Shown in pieces: positions 23,668 through 35,000 of a stretch of 64,000 nt of DNA. Each line of letters starts with the position of its first letter. The stretch's first letter is position 1. The position numbers and the translations under genes are program-made. This DNA comes from Panonychus citri (taxonomy: Eukaryota; Arthropoda; Arachnida; Trombidiformes; Tetranychidae): NCBI RefSeq assembly GCF_014898815.1, contig NW_026515545.1:434001-498000 (forward strand). The letters run 5' to 3'. The notes beneath the pieces were generated by a model. That model searched no databases and was not told the DNA's origin. It saw nothing but the letters and a program-made list of their open reading frames with translations.

Positions 23668-24354
23668 TCAGGAGTTGATTAGTTGAGAGAAAAATGCTTC
23701 ATTTGTTTCCCTTGAATTCAATAGTAGGTTGACAACATTATATTTTGAATTTTGCTTTTTCAATGCCCGATGTAGTTGGTGAGGTGATAAATTGTCAATG
23801 GTTTGTTGTTGATACCTGTATGATTTAGGGTCTACATGATGAATTGATGAAGGTTGTAGTATCAGTTGTTGCTGTTGTAATAGTAATTGATGATGAATGT
23901 GGTCTTGGTGATTGTGTTGTTGATGTTGTGATTGGCGTGAATGTTGGGATAATATAGATGCTGATGTAGATGGTGAAATGGAAAATGATGCCGATGATGA
24001 AGATGAGGATGAAGATGGTGTAGTTGTTGATGAGGAGTTAATCGGTGACTAGAATAGAGAGATTGAGAGAAACAAAAAAGAAGAGCCAATTTAGTATGGA
24101 AAGAATAAAACAAAAGAGGAGAATTTAATGAAAAGAATAGAAAATGTCATACCTACCACATTTCTGTAACGATTTATCTTGAAAAGAGCCCATTTTGCTC
24201 GCAATTCTTGTAATTCATCCTCATCTAAATACTCTATCCGATAATCTGTGATTCCACCATGAATTTTGGTTGCATGTCGAGAAAAATTGCGAGATGATTT
24301 ATCCTCATGATAGAAACACAAGTTACAAATTCTCATTGGCTCCCGATTGTCCAT
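23668..24354 (-). CDS. Small C2H2-like zinc-finger protein with Ser- and Gln/His-rich tail
   Basis: Two exons, 24157-24354 and 23668-24048, joined in phase 0 (GTAGGT...TCTAG), 192 aa. The N-terminus MDNREPMRICNLCFYHEDKS contains CxxC-x13-HxxxxH (C-NL-C, then RH-ATKI-H), a single C2H2-like finger, followed by a charged helix (YLDEDELQELRAKWALF). Exon 2 encodes a serine run (PSSSSSSSSASFS), a Gln/His-rich stretch (QQHNHQDHIHHQLLLQQQQL) and a polar tail. I do not recognise the family; a DNA-binding or transposon-derived origin (BED/C2H2) is possible. The gene sits between the two WDR47 exon copies on the opposite strand. The long uninterrupted exon 2 frame in the right phase supports reality. 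Confidence 0.6.
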
Positions 24355-24699
24355 ATTTGACTTGTTCCTTCAATACAAAAAAAGTAAAGAAAATTAAATA
24401 CCAATTGATTATTACTTCTTATTTTAATTTGAAATTTAAAATTTCAACTGTAAACAATTCAAATTTGACAGATTCTAGTCCCAAATATCCAGAAATAAGA
24501 GTCAAACTTGGATTCGAATAATATTTTCCACTCAACATATCAACCGAACCAATAGAAATGACAACAATTTCCTCAAGCGTCAATTTTTTTCTCAGTCATC
24601 ATCCAAGTCAATTCAATCGTAATCAAAGTTCAATTAGATAGACGCTCATCTAATTATGACCAAAGATCTATTAATTGATCAGGTCGGAAAATAGCATCT

Positions 24700-24707
24700 T
24701 ATAAATA
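24700..24707 (+). promoter_or_regulatory. TATA box of small unknown gene, paralogue 1
   Basis: TATAAATA about 305 bp upstream of the ATG at 25005. Transcription would start near 24730; the 5' UTR would be interrupted by an intron from the GTAAGT at 24899 to the AG just before the ATG. Confidence 0.4.
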
Positions 24708-25004
24708 TCGATACATTGATAGTTCCAAGATGGAGCCACCGAACCAGCGACCAGATGATTGAAGAATTGAGTTGATTAAATCAACTTGATTTTAATTTAA
24801 TTTTATTTCTAATTTTTAACAATTAGTAGTTAATTTTTATTCATTTAAGTTAATTGATTGACTTGGACATTTGGCCGAAATCAAGGATATTCCAAATGTA
24901 AGTTGATTAGTTTGAATTTTGATTCTTTTCTGAGACCGAGAAATTTATTTGTTTACATTTTTTGTAATCTTTTTCATTTTTTCTTCTTTTTGATATTTTT
25001 TAAG

Positions 25005-25405
25005 ATGGTGAAGGTGATCATTGATAAATTGTGTTCAAAAGAAACGCAAGAAAAGATAATTGAGGCTTGGAAGGTAGTTGAGCCTTACGCTTCTCGTATG
25101 GTGGAAAACTCTTTTATACTTGGGCTGATTTTATTTCCCTCATTGTCAGTATTGTTGCAATTCATGGACCGAAAATGTTTCAAGCTTACAAATCGAAGGG
25201 TTTGGATGGATTATACGAGGCCTTTGCTGAATGTGTCATCGCTGTAATTGAATCATTGGTCATGAAAGCGTTTAGCAAACTGCAGGGTAATTTGAGTGCC
25301 GCTTCTGGAGCCGTTCTTGCTTTGCAGAAAACGAAGTTACTGAAACGCCTCAGAGGCAGTTTGTTGCCCATTTTGAAAAAAACAACCGCCAATATCCAAG
25401 CTTGA
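25005..25405 (+). CDS. Small alpha-helical protein of unknown family, paralogue 1 (one frameshift)
   Basis: ATG at 25005 (directly after a TTTTTAAG acceptor) begins MVKVIIDKLCSKETQEKIIE. The frame then shifts near 25108-25120, and the rest, ending KTTANIQA at 25405, continues one frame over. Joined across the shift (about 133 codons), it aligns along its whole length with the intact paralogue at 26700-27110: DKLCSKETQEKIIEAW versus DKICSRKTQEVIINSW, and LSAASGAVLALQKTKL versus VSSVSGKALDSQKSKL. One missing T in AACTCTTTTATAC would explain the shift. The IIEAW segment resembles a globin A helix, but I see no convincing heme-ligand pattern. No signal peptide. Function unknown. It is either a recent pseudogene or a functional gene with a consensus error. 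Confidence 0.55.
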
Positions 25406-26699
25406 TTGTAATGGAAGTTAATCAATCAAAACTGGATCATATTCAGTTTCACAACTATAGTGATGCAACTTAAAGATCACTGTTTTCAATTTAACAATGA
25501 TCGCCTTGTCAATATAATTTTTATATCAATTCTCTTCTCACCTTTGACCTTACATTTTATATTAACATGATGCTCTGTGATGAAACTTAGTTTTATTACC
25601 GTTATTAACCTTTATTGTTGACTATAAACTGACGGAGGAGTAAACCATGGAGGAGTTTTTAAGTGATTATTTTAAATCATTGATTTGTTGAGAGAGCAGT
25701 TGATAGCTCTTATCAAAAATTATCACCGATCAACTAGGAGACACAAGTAGATAGTACAGAAGAATGTAAGAATGGCCAATACGCTGAAAAAATGGACTTT
25801 TGAGTTAAGAATTGGAACTTTAGAGTTTTGTAGCAACATACGAAAGAACTCTTTTGTTAAAAATTTCATTGTGATCTGATGGTTAGTTTTCGAGCAAATC
25901 GCGTTCAAAGTTGAAACTTTAGATCACTTTTTCTCAGTATTGGTAGACTTTTAAGAATGAAATTAAGAGTTAAATTGCTGCTCTTTGCGGGGTTAAAATC
26001 ATTAGTCTCGGTCAGAACGAATCTAATCAATCTACTATAACAATCAGTGACAAACTAAGATGATGACAATTATAATTAAGAATCATCTTCATCACTTATG
26101 TACATGGACCATTTAAATTGAGTAATCATCGTCTCGATCGTATAGCAATACTCATACGATATACCGATTATACCTCATAGTATATCTATTAATAGTTTTG
26201 ATTTACCCTTTATCCAAGTCCAATTTTCGTCTAGTATTTTTATATTACAATTAAAATGTTAACATATTCCACATCAGTTTCAGCCTTTCCATCAACTTGC
26301 TATTGAGACTTGATATTTTATCCTCGTCCTTATCGTCAACCAATTACTCTCTATACAACTTTTTAAACTCCACATCCTTTAATTTCACTCGTTGCCTCTA
26401 TCAAATTGTTTGTAAATCCAATAATTGGACTTCAATTTAAATTTATTTTAATTTCGCTCCTTTTTGAGACTAGTGACATCTATTGGTTACCCACTTCGTT
26501 CTGTGTTATGAAAGGACTGATTAGTAGTTTCTCTTCATTATCAATTAATCAACTTCTATCAATACAATTGAAAACAATTTACAATCAAAAGGTACATACA
26601 AAGGTGAGTTTATTTCTTATTTCATTTTGGTCCATTTTTAATCTAATATTTTCCTCATTTCTTTCCTTTCGATGTTGTTAATGTTCAACTTCTCGTAAG
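25406..26699. other. Spacer between the two small paralogues
   Basis: Noncoding DNA containing the left arm of a 170-bp inverted repeat (25963-26132) and the probable promoter and 5' UTR exon of paralogue 2. No other gene seen. Confidence 0.5.
25963..26132 (+). repeat. Left arm of a 170-bp inverted repeat
   Basis: Reverse complement of 27615-27783 with few mismatches and one 3-bp difference in a TCATCATC run. Shared words include GGGGTTAAAATCATTAGTCT and TCTCGGTCAGAACGAATCTA. The two arms flank the intact small gene at 26700-27110. Confidence 0.92.
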
Positions 26700-27110
26700 A
26701 TGGCAAATTCTGCTGTTGATAAAATTTGTTCGAGAAAAACTCAAGAAGTGATAATCAATTCATGGGAAAAAATTTCTCCTTATGGATACTCCCTGATGGT
26801 GGGTTTTATTGCCACTTCCAAGGCAGAACTGGTTCGAGCCCTTTTTACCGGTATTGTCACTTATACTCCGAGACTGATCCGGGCTTTTACCACCGGTGGA
26901 TTGGGTGCACTAATCTCAGAATTTAAAATAGCTTTCATTGCTGTTCTAAAGATTTTGACAGATAAAATGTTCAACCAATTGAAATCGAAGGTCAGTTCTG
27001 TCTCTGGAAAAGCCTTGGACTCGCAAAAGTCAAAATTGATTCAAGTTATTGAAGATCCGAATTTTCTGATGGCCATTGATACCGCGATGAAGTTGCTTAC
27101 TTTCATTTAA
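26700..27110 (+). CDS. Small alpha-helical protein of unknown family, paralogue 2 (intact)
   Basis: 136 aa, MANSAVDKICSRKTQEVIIN at the start, then amphipathic helices (LVRALFTGIVTYTPRLIRAF, EFKIAFIAVLKILTDKMF) and a Lys/Ser-rich stretch before the hydrophobic C-terminus AIDTAMKLLTFI. It contains no histidine, so it is not a classical globin despite a globin-like first helix (IINSWEKIS). The ATG follows an AG acceptor (CTCGTAAG), with a GTGAGT donor at about 26603: the same 5' UTR-intron architecture as paralogue 1, which supports both as real genes. It lies between the arms of the 170-bp inverted repeat, and duplication block a begins just 17 bp after its stop. No known family recognised. 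Confidence 0.7.
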   Translation: MANSAVDKICSRKTQEVIINSWEKISPYGYSLMVGFIATSKAELVRALFTGIVTYTPRLIRAFTTGGLGALISEFKIAFIAVLKILTDKMFNQLKSKVSSVSGKALDSQKSKLIQVIEDPNFLMAIDTAMKLLTFI

Positions 27111-27127
27111 TACTCATGGAAATGTTC

Positions 27128-27635
27128 AAACGAATCGAAAGTTAGTTCGACGAAAATCAAAATCTCAGAGATTCTTTGAGTGCTCATCAATTCCTCTTCG
27201 CGATTTTATGAGTCATCTTTAATCAACATAATCTTAACTCTAAAATGTGATAAATCAATTTTTTTATGGAGAGGATTTAATCGGATCATCTGATTATTTG
27301 ATTGATTCGGTGTGAAAATCAATCACAACGAGATTATTATTAAATGAAATCAAAACTAATCCGGTTACTATTGAAATTTGAACGTTTTAATTGAAACAAT
27401 TTAAGTTGATTCTTTGTTTACAATTAAGGGAAACCTTAATGTAAACAATGAAGACAATGGAAAAGTTTTTACTCTCAAACAATTAGATTAAATTTCTGTG
27501 TGTAGGATTAATGAATTATCATTGAATGCAATGATTTATTTTACTCAACAATCAAAGTTAATCATCATCATTAACATTGACACATGAATGAGTAGGTAAT
27601 TGTTTATCTTTGAAACGATGATTACTCAATTTAAA
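27128..27635 (+). repeat. Segmental duplication block a, copy 2
   Basis: Matches 22404-22935 (see that entry). Its right end merges into the right arm of the inverted repeat at about 27615. Confidence 0.9.
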
Positions 27636-27783
27636 TGGTCCATGTACATAAGTGATGAAGATGATTCTTAATTATAATTGTCATCATCATCTTAGTTTGT
27701 CACTGATTGTTATGGTTTATTGATTAGATTCGTTCTGACCGAGACTAATGATTTTAACCCCGCAAGGAGCAACAATTTAACTC
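27615..27783 (-). repeat. Right arm of the 170-bp inverted repeat
   Basis: Reverse complement of 25963-26132. Its first about 20 bases (ACGATGATTAC...CAATTTAAA) also occur at the end of block a copy 1 near 22910-22928, so the arm overlaps the duplicated block. This suggests that one arm was copied from the block a end. Confidence 0.92.
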
Positions 27784-28399
27784 GTATTATCATTTACCTG
27801 TTTTAAATAATTTCCATTTCCAGGTAACATTTTAATTGCTCTTTTTTTCTTGTTATTCTTTTTTACTTTTCTCTTTCTATTTTCTCTTAGTTATCATCCA
27901 TTTATCTTCTTATCTATTTGTACTTGTTGAAAGAAGAAGAAGAAAAAAAGTCAACTTGAATTCATCGTAATCTAAAATTACCTTAATTCTGTTCTTGATT
28001 AGTAGTATCCGTTGTTAAGAATACGCATCCACTGAGTAGAGAGAAATTTTCATTTTTCTCTTTCTCCATCTTCTCAACTCATCATCATCCTCATCTCAAT
28101 TATCATCCATAGAGAAAATTTCTCTCTCTCTCTTTCTCTCTTTCTTTATTTCTTCATCTTCTCTTATGTTTTGAACTCTTTTTCCTCTGGTTTCCTTGTT
28201 TACACATTTTGTTGTTTTCTCTTTCCATTGATCTGGAGTAATAATCTTCTAAAATCATCATGTAATCGCTTCTCATTGGATTTTGTGTCTTCATCTCTTT
28301 CTCTTCATCTGTCAATCATTTCTACTACACTTTGGTAATAGTGTTGGTGGAAGTGGTCATCTCTTGACCATGGAATTTGTTTACAATTTCTAACCTAAG

Positions 28400-29022
28400 A
28401 ATTTGGGTTTTCTTCTTAGTGTTGTGTTTATGTAATACGAGTGGAAACAGTTTCTGGTTTTTTTCGGGTTAACTGTTTCTCTTATTTCTCTCTGTCTCTC
28501 TCTCTTGCTTTTTATCTTCGTCTTCTATCATATGTTCAATTTCTGAGCCTCTAGGGTGATGCCATCTTCTTATAATATCGGCAATTTTATCCTACGAGAA
28601 GAAGATGTCATTCGTATGGTGTTGGAGTTTTTAAATAATCGCGATCTCAGTATAAGCCAATTGAGTTTAGAAAGAGAGACCGGTGTTCATAATGGTCTTT
28701 TCTCGGATGATCTTCTCTTCTTGAGACAATTAATTATCGATGGTCAGTGGGATGATTGTCTACAATTTATCGAACCTCTCGAAATACTACCTGATTTCAA
28801 TGTAAAAGGCGTTAAATATTGTCTCCATAAACACCAATATTTAGAGTTATTGTGTATCAGGTGAGTAAAAAATTGATTCGATTTACAATTCATCCATCAA
28901 CAATCATATAATCTAATTCTTAGTTAGACTAATATTTGATTAAATTATCGAAAAATAAAACATGAAATGTTACCAAGCAAATGTAAAACAACAAATCAAT
29001 GATTTAAAATGATCATTCAAAA
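28400..29022 (+). repeat. Segmental duplication block b, copy 2
   Basis: Counterpart of 22927-23552, carrying the WDR47 first coding exon that lies adjacent to the rest of the gene. Confidence 0.92.
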
Positions 29023-32000
29023 ACTCCCCGATTGGGAATATATTAGCTAATTAAGATGTGTGACAATTAGATTGATGAAAAAGTCAAGACTTCTCAAGAA
29101 GAGAAATTGTATTCCATTAGAATGAGTCGTTTCACCCTGGAAATTATTTCCGTTATTTCTTTAAAATAACTAATATCTTTCATCTTACTTGATTATTGTT
29201 ATTTTATCAGAGCGGAAGCTGGACCTTACCAGAATGTCGAAGTGGCCGTTAACGAGGTTGTCGAATGTCTTAAAGAGCTGGAAAAATGTTGTCCATCGAA
29301 AGAGGATTATAATGAATTGTGTTTACTTTTGACTTTACCATCATTGGCTCATCACCCTGATTATAAGAATTGGAATCCGAGTAATTCAAGAATCAAATGC
29401 TTCAATACAATTCATGCATTGATAGAGAAATATTTACCTTATGAGAAGAAGCCTGATGAGAAAATACGAGAGGCCAAAGCAGATCGATTATTACAGTTGA
29501 TTATCAAGGGAATTCTTTACGAATCGTGTGTCAATTTCTGTGAAACCAAAGCGACATTTTCAGCTAAAGATGGAGATGATAAATTACAATTCTGTAGCTT
29601 ATTGGAAGGCTGTGGTTTCACCAGTGGTGATCTTAGTCTCCTTTCCTGGTTACAAAGTATTCCAACGGAAACATTTTCTTATCCATTCGAACAGAAAACC
29701 TTGAGTGTCGATGTTGAACAAATTCAGAAGCCCTCGCTGGTTGCATCATGGTCCGAGATGATTATGGTCACTCCAATAAAGCCGAAAATATTTCCCCATC
29801 TAGCGACTCCGTTTACCCGGCTCAAAGCGTCCGATTTAATGTCCAAATCACTGACCACTGGGCTACTTGACAGTTTACCTAAAAACAATGTGGGTGTTGG
29901 TTTTTCGGTCGGTGAGATCGCAGAAATGTCCAGATCCTCGATCGCTGGACTTGGTTTCCATTTAAAGTCTAGTCAAAATGAAGGGAAAACAAATGATCAA
30001 AATGGTGTTGACAAACTTTTCGAAAGTGATCTGGTATTCAGTTCAAGTTGTATTGATAAATTACCAACGGTTGATAGTAAATCATCATTAACAACAAGAG
30101 TAAATCAAACTAAAGAATCAAATGAAAATGAACCATCAAATCAATTGGAACATGAAAAGTCACAAAAGAATCAATTGTCATCACTAAATGATACTCACCC
30201 AATCGATGTGCCAAAGACTGAATCTAGTTCCAAAAGTGCCAATCAAATTAAACTAACATCAACAATTAAAGATTCACCTGATTTATGGGTTAAATTTCAG
30301 AAACAAAGGAAACAGTCACTAGAAAAGTCTCTATGGGAAGAATCAATTATCAAAGAGGAAGATGATACACAATGTGAATCGTTTACTCAGTTGCGACAAA
30401 ATAATCGACAAAAACCAGCTCATCATTTCAATCAACATCAATCATCATCATCATCATCATTACCTGGTGCCAATAATAGTCAATTATCATCACAATTAAC
30501 GCCAAACTCAATTAATCCATTTAAACCAAGATATGATTCGATTCCAGAATCATCAGCGATCCCGATGAATTCCTATTTACCGAAACGTGGACAAACCCTG
30601 AACAATTCAGTTCAAAATAACAAAAAAACACCCTTACAACCCACACAACAATCAACATCACCATCACTCAATCAAAACCAACAATTAACCAACGATTTAT
30701 CCCAAAAGGTAAATACAATTTCCCTTAATTTTAATCACCATCCTCATCTTTTTCTTGTCTAAACATTTAATTGTCAACTTCAATCTCTTTATTATCCTAA
30801 AATTGTTTGAATAATTAAACTCCTCAAACTTGTGATTCTATTAATTGTCCAAGAAAAAAAATCTATTGGAAGTTAATCAAAACAAATTGATTGAATATTT
30901 GGTGCCAATAATTGAACTGATTGACATTCTGAAACAATTTAGATTCTCATGAGGTTTTAGCCTCATCTGAATTGATTGTCATTGAAAGTTAACCATTACA
31001 ATTAAATCTGATCTAAAGGTTAACATGCTGCTTAATTGTGAGAGTTTCTTTTTTCTCCAGCAATACAATCAAAATTATTTCAGACAATTTGTTGATTATA
31101 ATTGGCATCGAATGACAATGTTGGCGTTGATCATCAATTGTGTTATTGATTAACATGTAAACTAATTGTACAATTGCGTGTCCAGGTTGATTGTTGGAAT
31201 CTAAATTATCAATATCAAAAGACGCAATTTAAATCATGATGATCATCTTAGTTTTTTTTTCTGTAATCAAATCAGTGTTAACTACCCACGCGGTTGATTG
31301 AATTAATTGTAATTTCTCTTGGCTGTTGATTGTATTTTAAATAGTGGATGAGCTTTGATTTTCTCACTTTTACAATTAGTTGGGTAGATTGATTAAACCA
31401 AATTAGATTTGAATCATCAATCAATTGATTGTTGTAGACAACAACAAGAGAATTGCCAATCAATTTTCAGTTGATGATCATTTTCAACTGATTTATATTT
31501 TCATTGTGCTAATTGGTGGTAACAATTTAATCAACTAATTGTATCGTAGTCTACTGAGTTTATATTTGAGTTAATATTTGTATAATCAAGTGAATTTAGT
31601 GATCAATGGAGTTAATTGCAAAACGACAAATTGATTCACTATTTCAACCTCAGTTTGATTATATTGAAAATATTTGCCCGATAATCAATGAATCAGCCAA
31701 CAATCATCTTAATCACGTTCATCATCATCTTCTCGGCCATGTGTTTCCCTATCGTGAGGTATGATTGTTAATTACTATTACAATTAAATTCTCAATTGTT
31801 TACATCTGCCCATGTTTCCATTTCCATAGTCATGTCCATCATCGTTATCATCTAAAGATGAGAGGAACTGTTTTCACCTTGAAACTGACCATTTTCATCA
31901 CGATAATTATGATTTTCTCATGGAAAGTTCAGTTCCTTAACAACAACAGATCCAAACTTTACTTTTACCAATTCTCAAATTAATCGAGTACATAATTAAT

Positions 32001-35000
32001 TAATCAATCATTTTAGTTGATTAAAAGTGTAACAGGTTAATTGTAATTTGATAATTGTGCTTGATGATTACCAATTGATCTGATCATCCACATTTCTCAT
32101 TGTGAACTGATTAATTTTCACTTTAATTGTGAAAAATATATTTAGGTTATCCTATTGTTAACCTTGGCGTGATTATGAATTTTATTGATATTAATTGTCA
32201 CAACTACTAAATGATACTTAAGCATTTCGATTGGCCATCGAATTGTTGATTCAAAAATCAACAATATTTGATAAATATTATGTTTTAATATCACAATTAA
32301 ATGGGGAAATTGTTAATTCTTCTAACAATTAACTTAATTATCTAGACTCATGGCCATGATACATTCAGAATTCAGCTGTTTCAGTGCTTCTGGTATACTA
32401 ATTGTTAACAGCTACTTATGCTACTTTTAATTGTTATCAAAATTGTACTTGCAAGTGATTAAGCATAAGCCTTAATTGAGGCTCCTTAATCAGTCTTCAA
32501 GCCAATAATCATAAATTATGTTTAATTGTAGTTTAAAAAAACAAAAGAAACTTTGTCATCTTATCACAATTCAGTAAATCATTTGACTTGATTGTTTGTT
32601 TTTATCGATTGATTGTCTCCAATGGCCATTGGAAATCATTTAATTAATCACTTAAACACAATCAAGGCCAATCTTTGATTCGATTCAGTCCTTTAAACAA
32701 TTACGACGAAATGTTTGATTGGTTATCTAGCGAAAAACTCACAAGGTTTTCACACTTTTCCAATATTGAAATAGACGAAAAACAATAAAGTCTATGTAAA
32801 TTTCACATCTTTTCTGCACCTTAATCAAACACTTCCTCTTCTCATTCATCTGCATCTTGAGATGAAAATCAAACAATGAGAGAGTGAAAAATATCTACAA
32901 ACATGATGAAAAACAATAGATCGATTTCAATAGAAAAGTAAAAACAACAATCATGACAACAGAAAAAGTGAACCAAGTATTTAATTTCAATTCTTTCATG
33001 AGATGATTTTCCCCTGAATCCATAAATTTCATCCTTTCAAACAGATACAACAACATCTTAATCCAATGAGAATGGTTGATTGTTAATTGTTTAATCATCT
33101 CATTTGCTACTCAATTTACTTATTCCATCCAATTGCAGGTATATTCAGTTTCTCTTTTTCCACCTTTTACTCTTTTGTTTTTATTTATCTTCTCTCATCA
33201 TCCTCATCATCACAAACTCTTGAATTTCTTCAATTCTCTTTGTACAATTGAAGGGAGAGAAAAATGGGAGAGATGAGAGAGCTAACAAATCTCATTCGTG
33301 TTGATTTTCATTCGTTTTTCTCATTATAATCTAATATCGATTATTATTATCCAAAGTTTTCCACTAGAATTTTCATTTCGATTATTAATCAGTTTGATTT
33401 ATCATTTATTTCCGCAACTAATTGAGTGCAAGTTTCATAACTCTCTCTCTCTCTCACTCTGATTAATTTGATTGTGTTCTAAATACCAGAATAATTATGT
33501 CCACAATTACAATTCGAAGCAATTCGAGAAAAAAGTTATCTATTCCTCGATCAACTTTATCTCTTCATCATTTCCGAATATGTCCAATGAGAGAAGCGAT
33601 TAGACTTCGAAGACCATATTCTAGTCTAAGTAACCTGAGGTATTCCAAGATCCCAGTTCTAAGTAGTTCAACACTTTCCCTGCGAAGTTGTCATGTAAGT
33701 TATTCCAACAATTAACACACTAATTAATGAACATTTGATATTGATTGTGATTTAATTCTCAATGAAACAATTAATCGTAACCCAGTGTTACCTTGTATCA
33801 AATACTGTTAATATTATAAATTGTTTGTTCCCTTGTGCCTTCAAGGTTTTAATTGTTATTAATGATAATCATACATTTGTATTTGTTTTATTATTACTAT
33901 CACATTGTCTTGTTGATTTCTCTTTAATTATTTTCTATTGATTGTTACTGACAGTTAATTGTTAAACTTTCTGTTTCCTGACCCTGTCATTTGTTAATTT
34001 GGCTTCCTAATTATTGATCAACAATTGATTCCTATGTGAGTGTAGTTATCCTTTTTAAATCAACCTTGATTACTTTTCTGTCTGTAATTATGTTTCAATT
34101 ATCATTTGTTACTTACCTTTACTAATTGCACTTGAGCAATTAGTTAATTACATAATGATTATATTAATAACCTAGAAAAACAAAATTAAAAGATCGAGTG
34201 TAAATTAAAAACAATTGTTTAATATGAATCAAATTAAACATAGACTATTAGACTTAATCATTGAAATGATCATGATTCAACCCAACTACCTGTTGGAAAA
34301 TTAATTGATCAAGTTAATTGTTGATAATTTAAACAATGAACAACAAAACCAACATGAAAAATTAGTAACAATTTAAAAACAATCATTTAAAAAACAAGGT
34401 AAAGGTAAAAAAAAGCTAACTCATGATGATAGTTGATTAAATCTCTTGATTGTTGTGATTACAATTTACTCTTGATGTCCTATTATATTAATACCTTGTT
34501 AATTTGATTGAATTAACTTTCTAACAAACAAGCAATTTCCATCATATTAAGTTGATTAACTGATTTTCTGATCAATTACTTTGAAAAGTTGATAATCATT
34601 TCTTTTTATTGATATTGTTTGTTTATTGTTATCTGATTAACTGTGGTTAAAGTAAACAATTTAAGGTGAATTCAGTTTAATTTAATGATTGTTAATATCC
34701 ACCCATTTACCCCACTCATATCTCACCTTCTCTCTCGTTCACTCACTCCCAATCTCTCTCATCATTACTCCCAATTGCTAATGGGGATTATGATGATGAT
34801 GATGATGCTCTTGGATGATCTCGTCGTTTTTTATATTCTTGTTACTTGTAACTTTTTTTTCTTGTTTTAATTTCAATCCTCACCATTGAATGATTTTCGT
34901 TCAACCTGAACACAAGAATCACTCTTCAGATCATCACTTTTCATCATCATCATCAGCATCTCTGTACATGTAACCTTGCCCCTTTTTCTTAATGCTATTG

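Noticed and set aside
26700..27110. Annotation as a true globin
   Set aside because: The first helix resembles globins, but the protein has no histidine at all, hence no heme ligands; kept as unknown family.
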